Shown: positions 1 to 7,304, counted from the first letter of the stretch. The stretch is DNA of 8,457 nucleotides from Oscillospiraceae bacterium (GCA_902772625.1 CACYBP010000244.1:1-8457), one strand, 5' to 3'. Notes: generated by a model not told the origin, from the sequence alone. Program-made: numbers and translations.

Positions 1-585
1 GCCCGGCGCCTTTCGGAGGAACTCAAGGACGTGATCTACTGCATCGCCCAGCTTCTGGGCACCACGGTCAGCGCGGCCGTCGGCCGTCCCGTGGCAAAAA
101 CCAACATCCTCTCGTCGCTGCACGCGGCCGAGGAGCTTCTGGATAAGAACGCCGAGCCGGACGCCTTTCTTTACGCCGAGGAAAACGCCGCGGAGGAGAC
201 CGAGCCGCCGAAGGCCGAGGAGGAAAGCCTGATCCCGCCGGACGACGCCTCCAAAATGAAGCTGATCACCCGCTCGGCCATCGACTTCATCGACAAGAAT
301 TACACCCGAACCATCACCCTGGACGACGTGGCGGAGCACGTCTTCCTGTCGCCCACCTACGTGAGTTATCTGTTCCGCACCGAGGTGAAGATGAACTTCA
401 TCAACTACCTCACAGCCAAGCGCATGGAGAAGGCCAAGGAGCTTCTGAAGGATCCGAGACTGCGCATTTACGAGATCTCCACCGCCGTCGGATACGAGAA
501 CTCCCGCTACTTCTCTTCGATCTTCAAAAAATACACGGGTCAGACGCCGGTGGACTACCGGTCGAGTCTCGGCGTGGAGGCGTGA
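1..585 (+). CDS. AraC-family response regulator (YesN-like), 5'-truncated by window edge
   Basis: This is the C-terminal part (194 codons visible) of a DNA-binding response regulator. The reading frame is open back to base 1, so the GTG at 31 is only an internal codon and the gene begins outside the window. The last ~100 residues are a classic AraC double helix-turn-helix: a first helix pair around TITLDDVAEHVFLSPTYVSY, then IYEISTAVGYENSRYFSSIF and the family ending KKYTGQTPVDYR. Before it, TTVSAAVGRPVAKTNILSSL resembles the end of the degenerate central domain found in YesN-type regulators. An acidic linker (bases 145-246; 12 Asp/Glu in 34 residues) joins the two. The receiver domain with the phospho-acceptor Asp is expected upstream and is not seen. 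A sensor kinase starts 10 bp downstream, so this is inferred to be its partner, activating transport or catabolic genes located elsewhere. Confidence 0.93.
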   Translation, partial: ARRLSEELKDVIYCIAQLLGTTVSAAVGRPVAKTNILSSLHAAEELLDKNAEPDAFLYAEENAAEETEPPKAEEESLIPPDDASKMKLITRSAIDFIDKNYTRTITLDDVAEHVFLSPTYVSYLFRTEVKMNFINYLTAKRMEKAKELLKDPRLRIYEISTAVGYENSRYFSSIFKKYTGQTPVDYRSSLGVEA

Positions 586-595
586 AGCTCCGGAC

Positions 596-3466
596 ATGAA
601 AAAGTACAAGCTGCGTCTTCCGCTGATCGCGGCGGCCCTGATGCTGGTGGTGGAGCTGGTGCTGCTGGTCTCCTGTTACGGGATCGCGATCCAGACCAAG
701 AGACGCCTCTCGGAGGAGGACTTCAGCATCACCTGCTTTCAGGTGGAACAGAAAGCCGAAAACCGCTTCGCCATGGCGGAGACGGTTTTAAAGGCCTGCG
801 AGGACGAAAGCATCATCGCCTTTACAGAGGCGTCCACCGCCACCTTGTCGGATGAGGAGCTTGGCGCCCTGGGAGAGGAAGCCGACAGGTTCCTGGATTC
901 CCTGGATATTCCGGAGGGAAGCGTGGAGTCGGTGCTGTTCCTCGGGGCGACCTACGACAAGCTGGCCTTCGTCAAAAGGATCGGGGAGGCGGGATTCTTC
1001 ACGGGAAGTCTTCCGAACCTCTCCCAGCTTCGCTTTGCGCGCATGGCGGAATGGGACGCCTCCGCGCAGAACAGGACCTGGAATTATTACGAGCCCGGAT
1101 ATCTGGACGACGAATTCGACCGGGGCGTCCGCACGGGGGGCGTGACGCTTTCGGACGACGTGAGGGTGGATATCCGGTATTTTCTTTCACTTCTGGACGG
1201 GCGGATCGTGCTTGCGGCCCGCTCCTCCCACGGCGGGGCCCAGATCTTCGTGACCGTCCGGCCCGATTTTCTCAACGCGGTGGCGGGAGAAGACGCGATG
1301 GTCTCGCTTTTCGCGGACGACGCATTCGTGGCGGGCAGTCTCGGAAAGGAGGGCGTACGCCGCGTTCTGGGGGGCGAGCTTCCGGGCGGGGACGTCTGGG
1401 TCCACTCCTCGGGATCGGATCATTTCAACAACCGGAAGATCGCGCTTTCCGCCGAGGGCTTTACTCTGGTGGTCAGCGCGCCGCTTCTCGCCGACGACTA
1501 CGCCCTGCGCTTTTACCCGGCTCTGATCGGGTATGCGGCGGGATTCGTGACGCTCGCGGCGCTTCTGGCCTTCCTGATGACCGGCGTGCTCATGCGGCCG
1601 ATCAGAAGGCTGAAAAAGACCTTCGACGAGCAGTTCAATTACGGTCAATACCGGGAGATCGGCGCTTATCGCAAAAAGCTGCCCTTCCCGATGCTTTACC
1701 GGGTGCTTCTGATCCTGCTGCTTTCGGTGATGGGGCCGGCGATCGTTTCGGGGTTCATGGTCCAGAACCGTCTGCACCGTTACGTGATCGATACGAATTA
1801 CGAATACCTGGAAAAGGTGTCGGCCTCCATCTCGGAGAGCGTGCGGGACAAGATGGAGTATACCCTTCTGGCAAGCTCGCTTTTCCCGGAGCGGCAGATC
1901 GCCGATTATATCGAAGGAACCTATAAAGTGGGCTCGATCCTGAAGACCAAGCTGGACACGGTGTTCGCCGAGGAGGCCGTGTTCTCCCATTACGCCATTT
2001 TCGATTCCTCCCGCCGGGAGATCTACAACAGCCGGACCACCGTCGCCCAGGAGCCCCTGATCCTGAATCAGGCAAGGCGCGAGGGGCAGGAGAGACGGAG
2101 CGTGATGATGGCGGTGGACAACACCGCCGCGGGAGCCGGCCTTCTGCCTGCGATCGTATACCGCGTGGAAAGACGCGGGAGCGAAGGGGCAGAGGATCCC
2201 GGGAACGCCTCTCCTGCGGGATACTTTGCCCTCTATCTCAACATGACCCGCTTTTATGAGCTGCGTCCCGATATCGGCCACGAGTTCTTCCTCACCGGTC
2301 CTCAGGGGCAGATCCTGATCTCCTCGGTCTCCTCCGGGGTGGCGGAAAGCGTGCTGGAGCAGATCGGCGGCCTTTCGGACGGCCGGAGCCTTTCCAACGA
2401 CGAATACCTGGTCATGATCGACAACAACGGCGTCTTCGGCGGCCGGATCGTGACCTACAACGACATGCGCTATTACACCGTGCAGAGGGAAAACCTGCGC
2501 TATCAGTACTACCTGGCCTTCTTCACCGTGGCGGTCCTGATCGCCGCGGCCGCGGTCTGGATCTCCCGGAGGCTGGCGCTGCCCCTGACCCGCATCGGGG
2601 AGAGCATCGAGAGCATCGGCGACGTCAGCGAATTCCGCCCTCTTTCCTATCTGCGCGGCGACGAGATCGCGGGGCTTGTGGAAAGCTACAACCGCATGGT
2701 GGCGCGTATGTCCAGCCTGATCGAGGAAAACGCCCGCCGGATCAACCGGGAAAACGAGCTGGTCGCCCTGAATACCCGGACCGAGCTGCAGATGCTCCAG
2801 CAGCAGATCAATCCCCATCTTCTCTACAACACCCTCGAATTCATCAGCTACAACGCCAAGCGCGAGGGCTCCAGCGCCGCGGGCGACATGGCCATGGCTC
2901 TGGCGGACTTCTTCCGGTACACCACCTCGGTCCGGGAGGACGTCGTGTCCTTCCGGGACGAGCTGACCCACGTGAAAAATTACATCGAGATCCACCGCCT
3001 GCGCTACGGCGAGCGGTTCGATACGGTGTATGAGATCACCGACGAGGCCATGGACTGCCGGGTGGTGAAGTTCATCCTGCAGCCTTTCGTGGAAAACGCC
3101 TTCAAGTACGGGATCGCCAACAAGCTGCGCGGCGCCCTGATCACCATCACCGCCCGGGTGGAGGACGGCCGGTTCCTGATGACCATCAGCGACAACGGCG
3201 TGGGCATGCGCCCGGCGAAGCTCCGGGAGCTGAAGGAAAAGCTGGAGCATTACCGCGTCGAGACCCCCGAGGAGGCCGCGGCCGACCAGGGCGAAGGCGG
3301 CGTGGGGATGCGCAACGTGGTCAAGCGCCTTATGATGTATTATGGGGACCGCGGATCGGTCCAGCTGGAGTCTGAATTCATGCGCGGTTTCCGGGTGATC
3401 CTTTCAATCCCCGCCGAGCCCTTCACGAAACCCGCCGAAAACCGGGAGAACGAAGACGAAACCTGA
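596..3466 (+). CDS. YesM-family sensor histidine kinase with two tandem extracytoplasmic sensor regions
   Basis: This is a membrane sensor kinase of 956 residues, far longer than the roughly 570-600 usual for YesM-type kinases. Visible order: TM1 (~8-33), extracytoplasmic region 1 (~34-304), TM2 (~305-332), a short cytoplasmic linker starting RPIRRLKKTF (~333-366), TM3 (~367-389), extracytoplasmic region 2 (~390-637), TM4 (~638-657), HAMP (~658-709), then the kinase core. The core has the phospho-acceptor His741 in QQINPHLLYNTLEFI (family norm NPHFLYN), an N-box QPFVENAFKYG (Asn834), a G1 box ISDNGVGM (Asp866) and a G2 box GEGGVGMRN (899-907), so it looks catalytically intact. It should autophosphorylate and pass phosphate to the AraC-type regulator just upstream. 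The ATG at 596 is preceded by GGAGG at 576-580, a long 15-bp spacing, and may rely on translation running through from the regulator gene. The ligand is unknown; sugars or oligosaccharides are common for relatives. Confidence 0.95.
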   Translation: MKKYKLRLPLIAAALMLVVELVLLVSCYGIAIQTKRRLSEEDFSITCFQVEQKAENRFAMAETVLKACEDESIIAFTEASTATLSDEELGALGEEADRFLDSLDIPEGSVESVLFLGATYDKLAFVKRIGEAGFFTGSLPNLSQLRFARMAEWDASAQNRTWNYYEPGYLDDEFDRGVRTGGVTLSDDVRVDIRYFLSLLDGRIVLAARSSHGGAQIFVTVRPDFLNAVAGEDAMVSLFADDAFVAGSLGKEGVRRVLGGELPGGDVWVHSSGSDHFNNRKIALSAEGFTLVVSAPLLADDYALRFYPALIGYAAGFVTLAALLAFLMTGVLMRPIRRLKKTFDEQFNYGQYREIGAYRKKLPFPMLYRVLLILLLSVMGPAIVSGFMVQNRLHRYVIDTNYEYLEKVSASISESVRDKMEYTLLASSLFPERQIADYIEGTYKVGSILKTKLDTVFAEEAVFSHYAIFDSSRREIYNSRTTVAQEPLILNQARREGQERRSVMMAVDNTAAGAGLLPAIVYRVERRGSEGAEDPGNASPAGYFALYLNMTRFYELRPDIGHEFFLTGPQGQILISSVSSGVAESVLEQIGGLSDGRSLSNDEYLVMIDNNGVFGGRIVTYNDMRYYTVQRENLRYQYYLAFFTVAVLIAAAAVWISRRLALPLTRIGESIESIGDVSEFRPLSYLRGDEIAGLVESYNRMVARMSSLIEENARRINRENELVALNTRTELQMLQQQINPHLLYNTLEFISYNAKREGSSAAGDMAMALADFFRYTTSVREDVVSFRDELTHVKNYIEIHRLRYGERFDTVYEITDEAMDCRVVKFILQPFVENAFKYGIANKLRGALITITARVEDGRFLMTISDNGVGMRPAKLRELKEKLEHYRVETPEEAAADQGEGGVGMRNVVKRLMMYYGDRGSVQLESEFMRGFRVILSIPAEPFTKPAENRENEDET

Positions 3467-3484
3467 GGAATCCGGCGAGAAAAG

Positions 3485-3513
3485 CCGCGTTTGCCTGTTG
3501 AAATCAGACGCGG
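3485..3513. repeat. Inverted repeat CCGCGT-N17-ACGCGG around the -35 box
   Basis: Perfect 6-bp arms lie at 3485-3490 and 3508-3513 and bracket the TTGAAA box at 3498-3503. It could be a repressor operator or a weak hairpin in the kinase mRNA tail. There is no T-run after it, so it is not an intrinsic terminator. Six-bp arms can occur by chance in GC-rich DNA, hence the low confidence. Confidence 0.3.
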
Positions 3514-3526
3514 AATGTGGTATACT
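3498..3526 (+). promoter_or_regulatory. Sigma-A promoter with extended -10, driving the DUF4340 gene
   Basis: The -35 box TTGAAA (3498-3503) is separated by exactly 17 bp from the -10 box TATACT (3521-3526). The bases just before the -10 read TGTGG (3516-3520), matching the TRTGN extended -10 motif common in Gram-positive promoters. Transcription would start near 3533, giving a leader of about 94 nt before the ATG at 3627. It is the best promoter seen in the window and marks a new transcription unit after the two-component genes. Confidence 0.8.
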
Positions 3527-3590
3527 AATAAAACGGTCGGGCAAGGGCTCATTTTGACGGCCGAAATCCCCGCAAAAAAAACGAATTTCC

Positions 3591-3606
3591 GCCGCGAAGC
3601 TGCGGC
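3591..3606 (+). other. Short stem-loop just upstream of the DUF4340 ribosome binding site
   Basis: GCCGC (3591-3595) pairs with GCGGC (3602-3606) around a 6-nt loop. It ends four bases before the ribosome binding site AAGGAA (3611-3616). It could modulate initiation or leader stability, but the stem is only 5 bp. No known riboswitch class was recognised in the leader. Confidence 0.3.
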
Positions 3607-3626
3607 TGAAAAGGAACTGAAGCGAC

Positions 3627-5090
3627 ATGAAGAAAAGAAATCTCGTCATCGTGATCGCCGCCGCGGTGGCGCTGGTCCTCGGCGTGACGGTGTGGATCCT
3701 GCTTTCCCGGGGGGAGGAGACGACCGTCGACCCGAATCAGGATCCCTACGCGGCGGTATCCAGGATGGTGACCGACCTTCCCGCCTCGCGCATGGCCGCG
3801 GTGGAGGCGAAGAATTTCCCGAACGCGCCTGATTTCAAGGTGACGGTCCAATACGATTCCTCGACCGATTCCTATAAGTGCGTCATGCAGAATAACCCCG
3901 AAGGATATTATTACAGCGACACCTATATGAATCTGATGGTGGCGACGCTGGAGGAGCTGGAAGCCGCCTCGGTGGCGGCCTCCGGAGACGTCAATCTCCA
4001 GGATTACGGCATCACCGACAAGAGCATCACCTACGTGATCGAGGGCACCGGGGGAGAAAAGCTCACAGTCCGGCTCGGGGCGCAAACGCCTCTCGGCTCC
4101 GGCTATTATATCACCCGGGACGGAAGCGAAACGGTCTATATCATCTCCAATTACCAGGGCTCCACTCTGGAACGCGACGTCTATGAGATGCGCAGCATCG
4201 TGATCTATCCGGACATGGAAAGCTACATGGATCTCTACCGGCTCCGCATCGAATACCCCGACGGCTCGGTGGTGGATTCCCGCCAGCTTTCCGAGGCCGA
4301 GATCGCCGCGGGCGCGTCCTGGGCGCTGTTCAAATTCACCGAGCCTCTGGAGATCGGCATCAACGACGACGTGGCCAAGTCGAATTATTACGAGGCTTCG
4401 CTGAATCTTTCGGTGAGAAACGTCGTGCAGGACAATACGGAGGGCCTTGAAAAGTTCGGTCTCGACAAGCCCACCGTGATCCGCTACGTCAACGACGAAG
4501 GCGCGGAGACCACCCTCTATCTCGGCAATAACGTCGAGGGAGACGTGCGCACCCGCTACGGCATGCTCAAGGGCGCCGACTGCGTGTTCACGGTGTACGG
4601 AAGCTTCGACTTCCTGACCCTGGACATTTACGACCTGGTGGATACCACCATCTGGATCCACAACATCGACGATATCCGCACCGTTCGTCTCACCGGAGGC
4701 GGAAAGAAATACGAGCTTTTCATCGACTCCTTTACCAACGACGAGGACGCGTCGGATTACCGCTTCTACGCCGAAATGGACAAGGTCTCCAAGGACGAGA
4801 CCTCGGTACGAAGACTCTATATGGAGCTGGTTTCCCTCCCGACCCTGGGCACTCTGCAGAGCGAGGGGATCGACCCTGAGACGCTGCGCGGCAAGGCCCC
4901 GGATTACAGGCTGGAAACGGTCTACGACGACGGAAGCGAGCACTATATCGATTTCTACGCCATCAACGACATGCAGCTGGCGGCCGACGTGGACGGGAAC
5001 ATGCTCTTCTTCACCTCGCGCAGCCAGATCGTGAAGATCCTCGACTATTTTGAGATGCTCAAAAACGACGAGGAGATCCCCGAGATCTGA
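3627..5090 (+). CDS. Membrane-anchored DUF4340 domain protein
   Basis: The protein has 487 residues. After MKKRN comes one hydrophobic helix (~6-27) followed by RGEE, giving an N-terminal signal-anchor; there is no lipobox Cys (only Cys86 and Cys319), so it is probably a bitopic membrane protein with its bulk outside the cell. The remainder is beta-rich and acidic. Two segments match the DUF4340 pattern of a [YF]GL/GI turn, a strand, a glycine-rich hairpin and an aromatic strand: ~124-195 (LQDYGITDKS, then VRLGAQTPLGSGYYITRDG) and ~274-335 (LEKFGLDKPT, then LYLGNNVEGD). A third, looser copy may lie at ~405-477 (LQSEGIDPET, then FTSRSQIVKILDYF). DUF4340 proteins often sit beside GldG-like ABC-transporter genes; none are present here. 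Their biochemical role is not established. The start is supported by AAGGAA at 3611-3616 and the promoter at 3498-3526. Confidence 0.85.
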   Translation: MKKRNLVIVIAAAVALVLGVTVWILLSRGEETTVDPNQDPYAAVSRMVTDLPASRMAAVEAKNFPNAPDFKVTVQYDSSTDSYKCVMQNNPEGYYYSDTYMNLMVATLEELEAASVAASGDVNLQDYGITDKSITYVIEGTGGEKLTVRLGAQTPLGSGYYITRDGSETVYIISNYQGSTLERDVYEMRSIVIYPDMESYMDLYRLRIEYPDGSVVDSRQLSEAEIAAGASWALFKFTEPLEIGINDDVAKSNYYEASLNLSVRNVVQDNTEGLEKFGLDKPTVIRYVNDEGAETTLYLGNNVEGDVRTRYGMLKGADCVFTVYGSFDFLTLDIYDLVDTTIWIHNIDDIRTVRLTGGGKKYELFIDSFTNDEDASDYRFYAEMDKVSKDETSVRRLYMELVSLPTLGTLQSEGIDPETLRGKAPDYRLETVYDDGSEHYIDFYAINDMQLAADVDGNMLFFTSRSQIVKILDYFEMLKNDEEIPEI

Positions 5091-5134
5091 CGGTACCTTT
5101 CGCGAAGCAAGAAAAATCAACATAGAGTAAATTT

Positions 5135-5140
5135 GGAGGA
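5135..5140 (+). promoter_or_regulatory. Ribosome binding site fixing the efp start
   Basis: GGAGGA lies 7 bp before the ATG at 5148. An in-frame TTG at 5133 overlaps this element and so cannot be the start; the ATG also gives the standard EF-P N-terminus. Confidence 0.9.
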
Positions 5141-5147
5141 GAAAACA

Positions 5148-5711
5148 ATGATCTCAGCAGGCGATTTCAGAAACGGCATCACTTTCGAGGAAAACGGCCA
5201 GGTCATCCAGGTCGTGGAATTCCAGCACGTGAAGCCGGGCAAAGGCGCGGCCTTCGTCCGCACCAAGACCCGCAACGTCATCTCGGGCGCGGTGGTGGAA
5301 AAGACCTACAACCCCACCGACAAATTCCCCATTGCCTACGTGGAAAGAAAGGACATGGAGTATTCCTACAACGACGGCACCCTCTATTACTTCATGGATC
5401 CCGAAACCTACGAGCAGATTCCCATCGGCGAGGATCTCCTCGGCGACGCCTTCAAATTCGTGAAGGAAAACATGATCTGCAAGGTCCTGTCCTATAAGGG
5501 CAACGTCTTCGGCATCGAGCCGCCGACCTTCGTCGAGCTGGAAGTCACCCAGTCCGAGCCGGGCGTCCGCGGCGACACCGCCACCAACGTCACCAAGGCC
5601 GCGACTCTCGAGACCGGCGCCGTGGTCCGCGTTCCCATCTTCATCAATGAGGGCGACGTGATCCGCATCGACACCCGCACCGGCGAGTATCTCGAAAGAG
5701 CCAAGAAGTAA
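5148..5711 (+). CDS. efp: Elongation factor P
   Basis: EF-P binds between the ribosomal P and E sites and restores peptide bond formation at polyproline stretches. The 187-residue product has the normal length (family about 185) and full-length similarity by eye. The N-terminal KOW-like domain contains [14 protein letters not shown], whose loop lysine is residue 32, the position modified with 5-aminopentanol in Bacillus subtilis. It continues with the OB domain ([19 protein letters not shown]) and the C-terminal domain with the signature-like [21 protein letters not shown] and the ending VRIPIF-type strand (here [25 protein letters not shown]). No modification enzyme is visible nearby. The gene lies 57 bp after the DUF4340 stop, with no terminator and no strong promoter between them, so it may be co-transcribed from the promoter at 3498-3526. 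An intrinsic terminator follows directly. Confidence 0.98.
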   Translation: MISAGDFRNGITFEENGQVIQVVEFQHVKPGKGAAFVRTKTRNVISGAVVEKTYNPTDKFPIAYVERKDMEYSYNDGTLYYFMDPETYEQIPIGEDLLGDAFKFVKENMICKVLSYKGNVFGIEPPTFVELEVTQSEPGVRGDTATNVTKAATLETGAVVRVPIFINEGDVIRIDTRTGEYLERAKK

Positions 5712-5726
5712 TCCCGCGATAAACTG

Positions 5727-5764
5727 AACCGCCGGAGGCACCAGAGCGCCGCCGGCGGTTTTTT
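5727..5764 (+). terminator. Rho-independent terminator after efp
   Basis: AACCGCCGG (5727-5735) pairs perfectly with CCGGCGGTT (5752-5760), a 9-bp stem. A further GGC/GCC pairing (5737-5739 with 5748-5750) extends it across an A-G mismatch. A run of six T (5759-5764) overlaps and follows the stem. It begins 15 bp after the efp stop codon. Confidence 0.9.
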
Positions 5765-5770
5765 CAGAAT

Positions 5771-5791
5771 CCGGCGGCCTTTTTCCGCCGG
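5771..5791. repeat. Second palindrome sharing the terminator stem core, in the rsmE leader
   Basis: CCGGCGG (5771-5777) and CCGCCGG (5785-5791) form a 7-bp hairpin with a 7-nt CCTTTTT loop. The arms repeat the core of the efp terminator (5729-5735 and 5752-5758), so the right arm of the terminator could pair alternatively with 5785-5791. It lies 9 bp before the rsmE ribosome binding site and lacks a trailing T-run, so it is not itself a terminator. Confidence 0.45.
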
Positions 5792-5812
5792 GGGAGAAGG
5801 AAAGGAGAAACC

Positions 5813-6538
5813 GTGCCGAGATTTTTCGTGCCGAAAGACCGCCTGGGCGACGAAACGGTGATCGAAGGGGAGGACGCAAGACATCTTTCCCGTTCGCTTC
5901 GCGCCCGGGAGGGAGAAAAGCTCGTCCTTTCGGACGGCGAGGGCGACGATTATCTTTACGAGATCACCGGCTTTACCCGGGAGAAGGTGCTCCTGCGGCT
6001 GGTCGAAAAGCTGGAAAGCGATCAGGAGCCGGGACTCCGCGTCACGCTCTTCCTGGCGGCGGCCAAGGGAGACAAGACCGAATTCATGATCCGGACGGCG
6101 GTGGAATCGGGCGCAGCGGCGATCTGCCCCTTCCTTTCCCGGAACTGCGTGGCCCGGCCGAAGCCGGGTCAGAAGACCGAACGGTGGAACCGCGTGGCCC
6201 TGGAAGCCGCCATGCAGTCGGGGAGAAGCGTCGTGCCGCCGGTCTTCGACGTCGTGGACTTCCGCGCGGCGGTGGAAATGGCCGGAAAAATCGGCGGCGC
6301 GGTGCTTTATGAAAAAGCGACCAGGCCCTTCGGAAAAGCGCTTCCGGAGCTTCTTTCCGGGGGAAAGCGGGAGATCGCCTTCCTCATCGGAAGCGAGGGA
6401 GGCTTCACGCCGGAGGAGGCCGGGACCGCCGAAAAAGCGGGACTTATGCCGCTGTCGCTGGGAAAACGGATCCTGCGGTGCGAAAGCGTGCCGCTTTTCG
6501 TCATGGGTGCGGCTCTCGCCCTGGCAAAGGAGATTTGA
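5813..6538 (+). CDS. rsmE: 16S rRNA (uracil(1498)-N(3))-methyltransferase RsmE
   Basis: RsmE methylates N3 of U1498 in 16S rRNA, near the decoding site, using S-adenosylmethionine. The 241-residue length is typical. The N-terminal PUA-like RNA-binding domain opens with [10 protein letters not shown] and contains the family [19 protein letters not shown] stretch (24-42). The C-terminal SPOUT domain shows [20 protein letters not shown] (81-100), [14 protein letters not shown] (125-138), the SAM-binding loop [11 protein letters not shown] (192-202) and the knot motif [10 protein letters not shown] (216-225). That last motif usually reads LGxRILRTETA, so Cys-Glu-Ser-Val is a mild departure. The start is GTG at 5813, backed by AAAGGAG at 5801-5807 with 5-bp spacing. 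The frequent partner prmA is not adjacent. No clear promoter was found between the efp terminator and this gene. It is followed closely by a dehydrogenase gene, suggesting an operon. Confidence 0.96.
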   Translation: MPRFFVPKDRLGDETVIEGEDARHLSRSLRAREGEKLVLSDGEGDDYLYEITGFTREKVLLRLVEKLESDQEPGLRVTLFLAAAKGDKTEFMIRTAVESGAAAICPFLSRNCVARPKPGQKTERWNRVALEAAMQSGRSVVPPVFDVVDFRAAVEMAGKIGGAVLYEKATRPFGKALPELLSGGKREIAFLIGSEGGFTPEEAGTAEKAGLMPLSLGKRILRCESVPLFVMGAALALAKEI

Positions 6539-6543
6539 GGAGG
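6538..6543 (+). promoter_or_regulatory. Ribosome binding site overlapping the rsmE stop codon
   Basis: AGGAGG begins at the final A of the rsmE TGA (6536-6538) and sits 5 bp before the ATG at 6549. This decides the dehydrogenase start over in-frame codons further upstream, which lie inside rsmE, and suggests translational coupling. Confidence 0.9.
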
Positions 6544-6548
6544 ATACA

Positions 6549-7304
6549 ATGGATAAAAGAATCGCGATCGTGACCGGCGGCAGACGGGGCATCGGCCTCG
6601 GCGTCGTGGAGGCGCTGGCCGCGCTGGGATATCATACGGTGGCCACGGGCGTGAGCCCCGAGGCCGGCGAAGGCCTTGAAAAGCTGGGGGACAAGGTTTC
6701 CTACTTCCGCGCCGACTCGGCGTCGACCGGGGACCGGAAGCGGCTTCTGGAGGCGGTGGAGCGGGAATACGGAAGGCTTGACCTCCTGGTCAACAACGCG
6801 GGCGTCGCGCCGAAGGTGCGCGCCGACCTTCTGGAAATGAGCGAGGAGAGCTTCGACCGGGTGATCTCCACCAATCTCCGGGGGACCTTTTTCATGACCC
6901 AGGAGGCCGCGGGCCTTCTGATCCGGACGGCGGAGGAAAGCCCGGACAAGCCGATGATCGTCAATATCGGCTCCATGTCGGCCTACACCTCCTCGGTGAA
7001 CCGCGGCGAATACTGCATCTCCAAGGCGGGGGTGTCGATGGTGACGACCCTGTTTGCCGACCGGCTCGCCCCTTACGGCATCAACGTGTATGAGATCCGC
7101 CCGGGCATCATCAAAACCGATATGACAGAAAAGGTGACCGAAAAATACGACCGCCTGATCGCGGGCGGCGTCACGCCCATCCGCCGCTGGGGCACGCCGG
7201 AGGATATCGGCCGGGCGGTGGCCGCCATCGCGGGCGGCGCGCTGCCCTTCTCCACCGGCGAGGTCATCAACGTGGACGGGGGCTTTCATCTCCGGAGCCT
7301 CTGA
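6549..7304 (+). CDS. Short-chain dehydrogenase/reductase (3-ketoacyl-ACP reductase-like)
   Basis: This is a 251-residue classical SDR with a Rossmann fold that uses NAD(P)H. The cofactor motif is TGGRRGIG (9-16), the structural motif NNAG (82-85), and the catalytic tetrad Asn109 (STNL), Ser142 (GSMSA), Tyr155 and Lys159 (GEYCISKAG). [10 protein letters not shown] (184-193) is the usual post-catalytic segment and NVDGGFHL ends the domain. All active-site residues are present. The combination [29 protein letters not shown] and [11 protein letters not shown] recalls a subgroup often annotated as 3-ketoacyl-ACP reductase, but it is unlinked to fatty-acid genes, so the true substrate (a ketone, sugar or polyol) is uncertain. 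It is probably co-transcribed with rsmE, 10 bp upstream. Its last 19 bp overlap the end of the convergent transporter gene. Confidence 0.93.
   Translation: MDKRIAIVTGGRRGIGLGVVEALAALGYHTVATGVSPEAGEGLEKLGDKVSYFRADSASTGDRKRLLEAVEREYGRLDLLVNNAGVAPKVRADLLEMSEESFDRVISTNLRGTFFMTQEAAGLLIRTAEESPDKPMIVNIGSMSAYTSSVNRGEYCISKAGVSMVTTLFADRLAPYGINVYEIRPGIIKTDMTEKVTEKYDRLIAGGVTPIRRWGTPEDIGRAVAAIAGGALPFSTGEVINVDGGFHLRSL

Noticed and set aside
1051..1926. A 291-codon open frame on the plus strand within the kinase gene.
   Set aside because: It is an out-of-frame Arg/Gly-rich shadow with no motifs, and the kinase frame is uninterrupted here.
1187..3250. A 687-codon open frame on the minus strand, antisense to the kinase gene.
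   Set aside because: It is a shadow of GC-rich codon bias. Its translation is rich in His, Gly, Asp and Val without recognisable motifs or a ribosome binding site, while the plus strand encodes a complete, motif-rich kinase.
3473..3490. A possible terminator after the kinase gene (CGGC/GCCG).
   Set aside because: The stem is only 4 bp and no run of T follows.
3549..5123. A 524-codon open frame on the minus strand across the DUF4340 gene.
   Set aside because: Same antisense codon-bias effect: it covers the plus-strand gene in full, shows no family motifs, and has composition typical of reversed GC-rich coding DNA.
5091..5134. A separate promoter for efp, with the palindrome TTCGCGAA (5099-5106) and a TAGAGT -10 candidate (5123-5128).
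   Set aside because: No acceptable -35 box lies at the right distance, and the short palindrome alone is not informative.
5133..5147. An upstream in-frame TTG start for efp.
   Set aside because: The TTG overlaps the GGAGGA ribosome binding site, which is ideally placed for the ATG at 5148.
6309..6548. An extended start for the dehydrogenase at 6309.
   Set aside because: It would overlap rsmE by 230 bp and add an Arg/Pro/Ser-rich tail unlike any SDR. The ATG at 6549 has an AGGAGG 5 bp upstream and puts the cofactor motif at the usual position.
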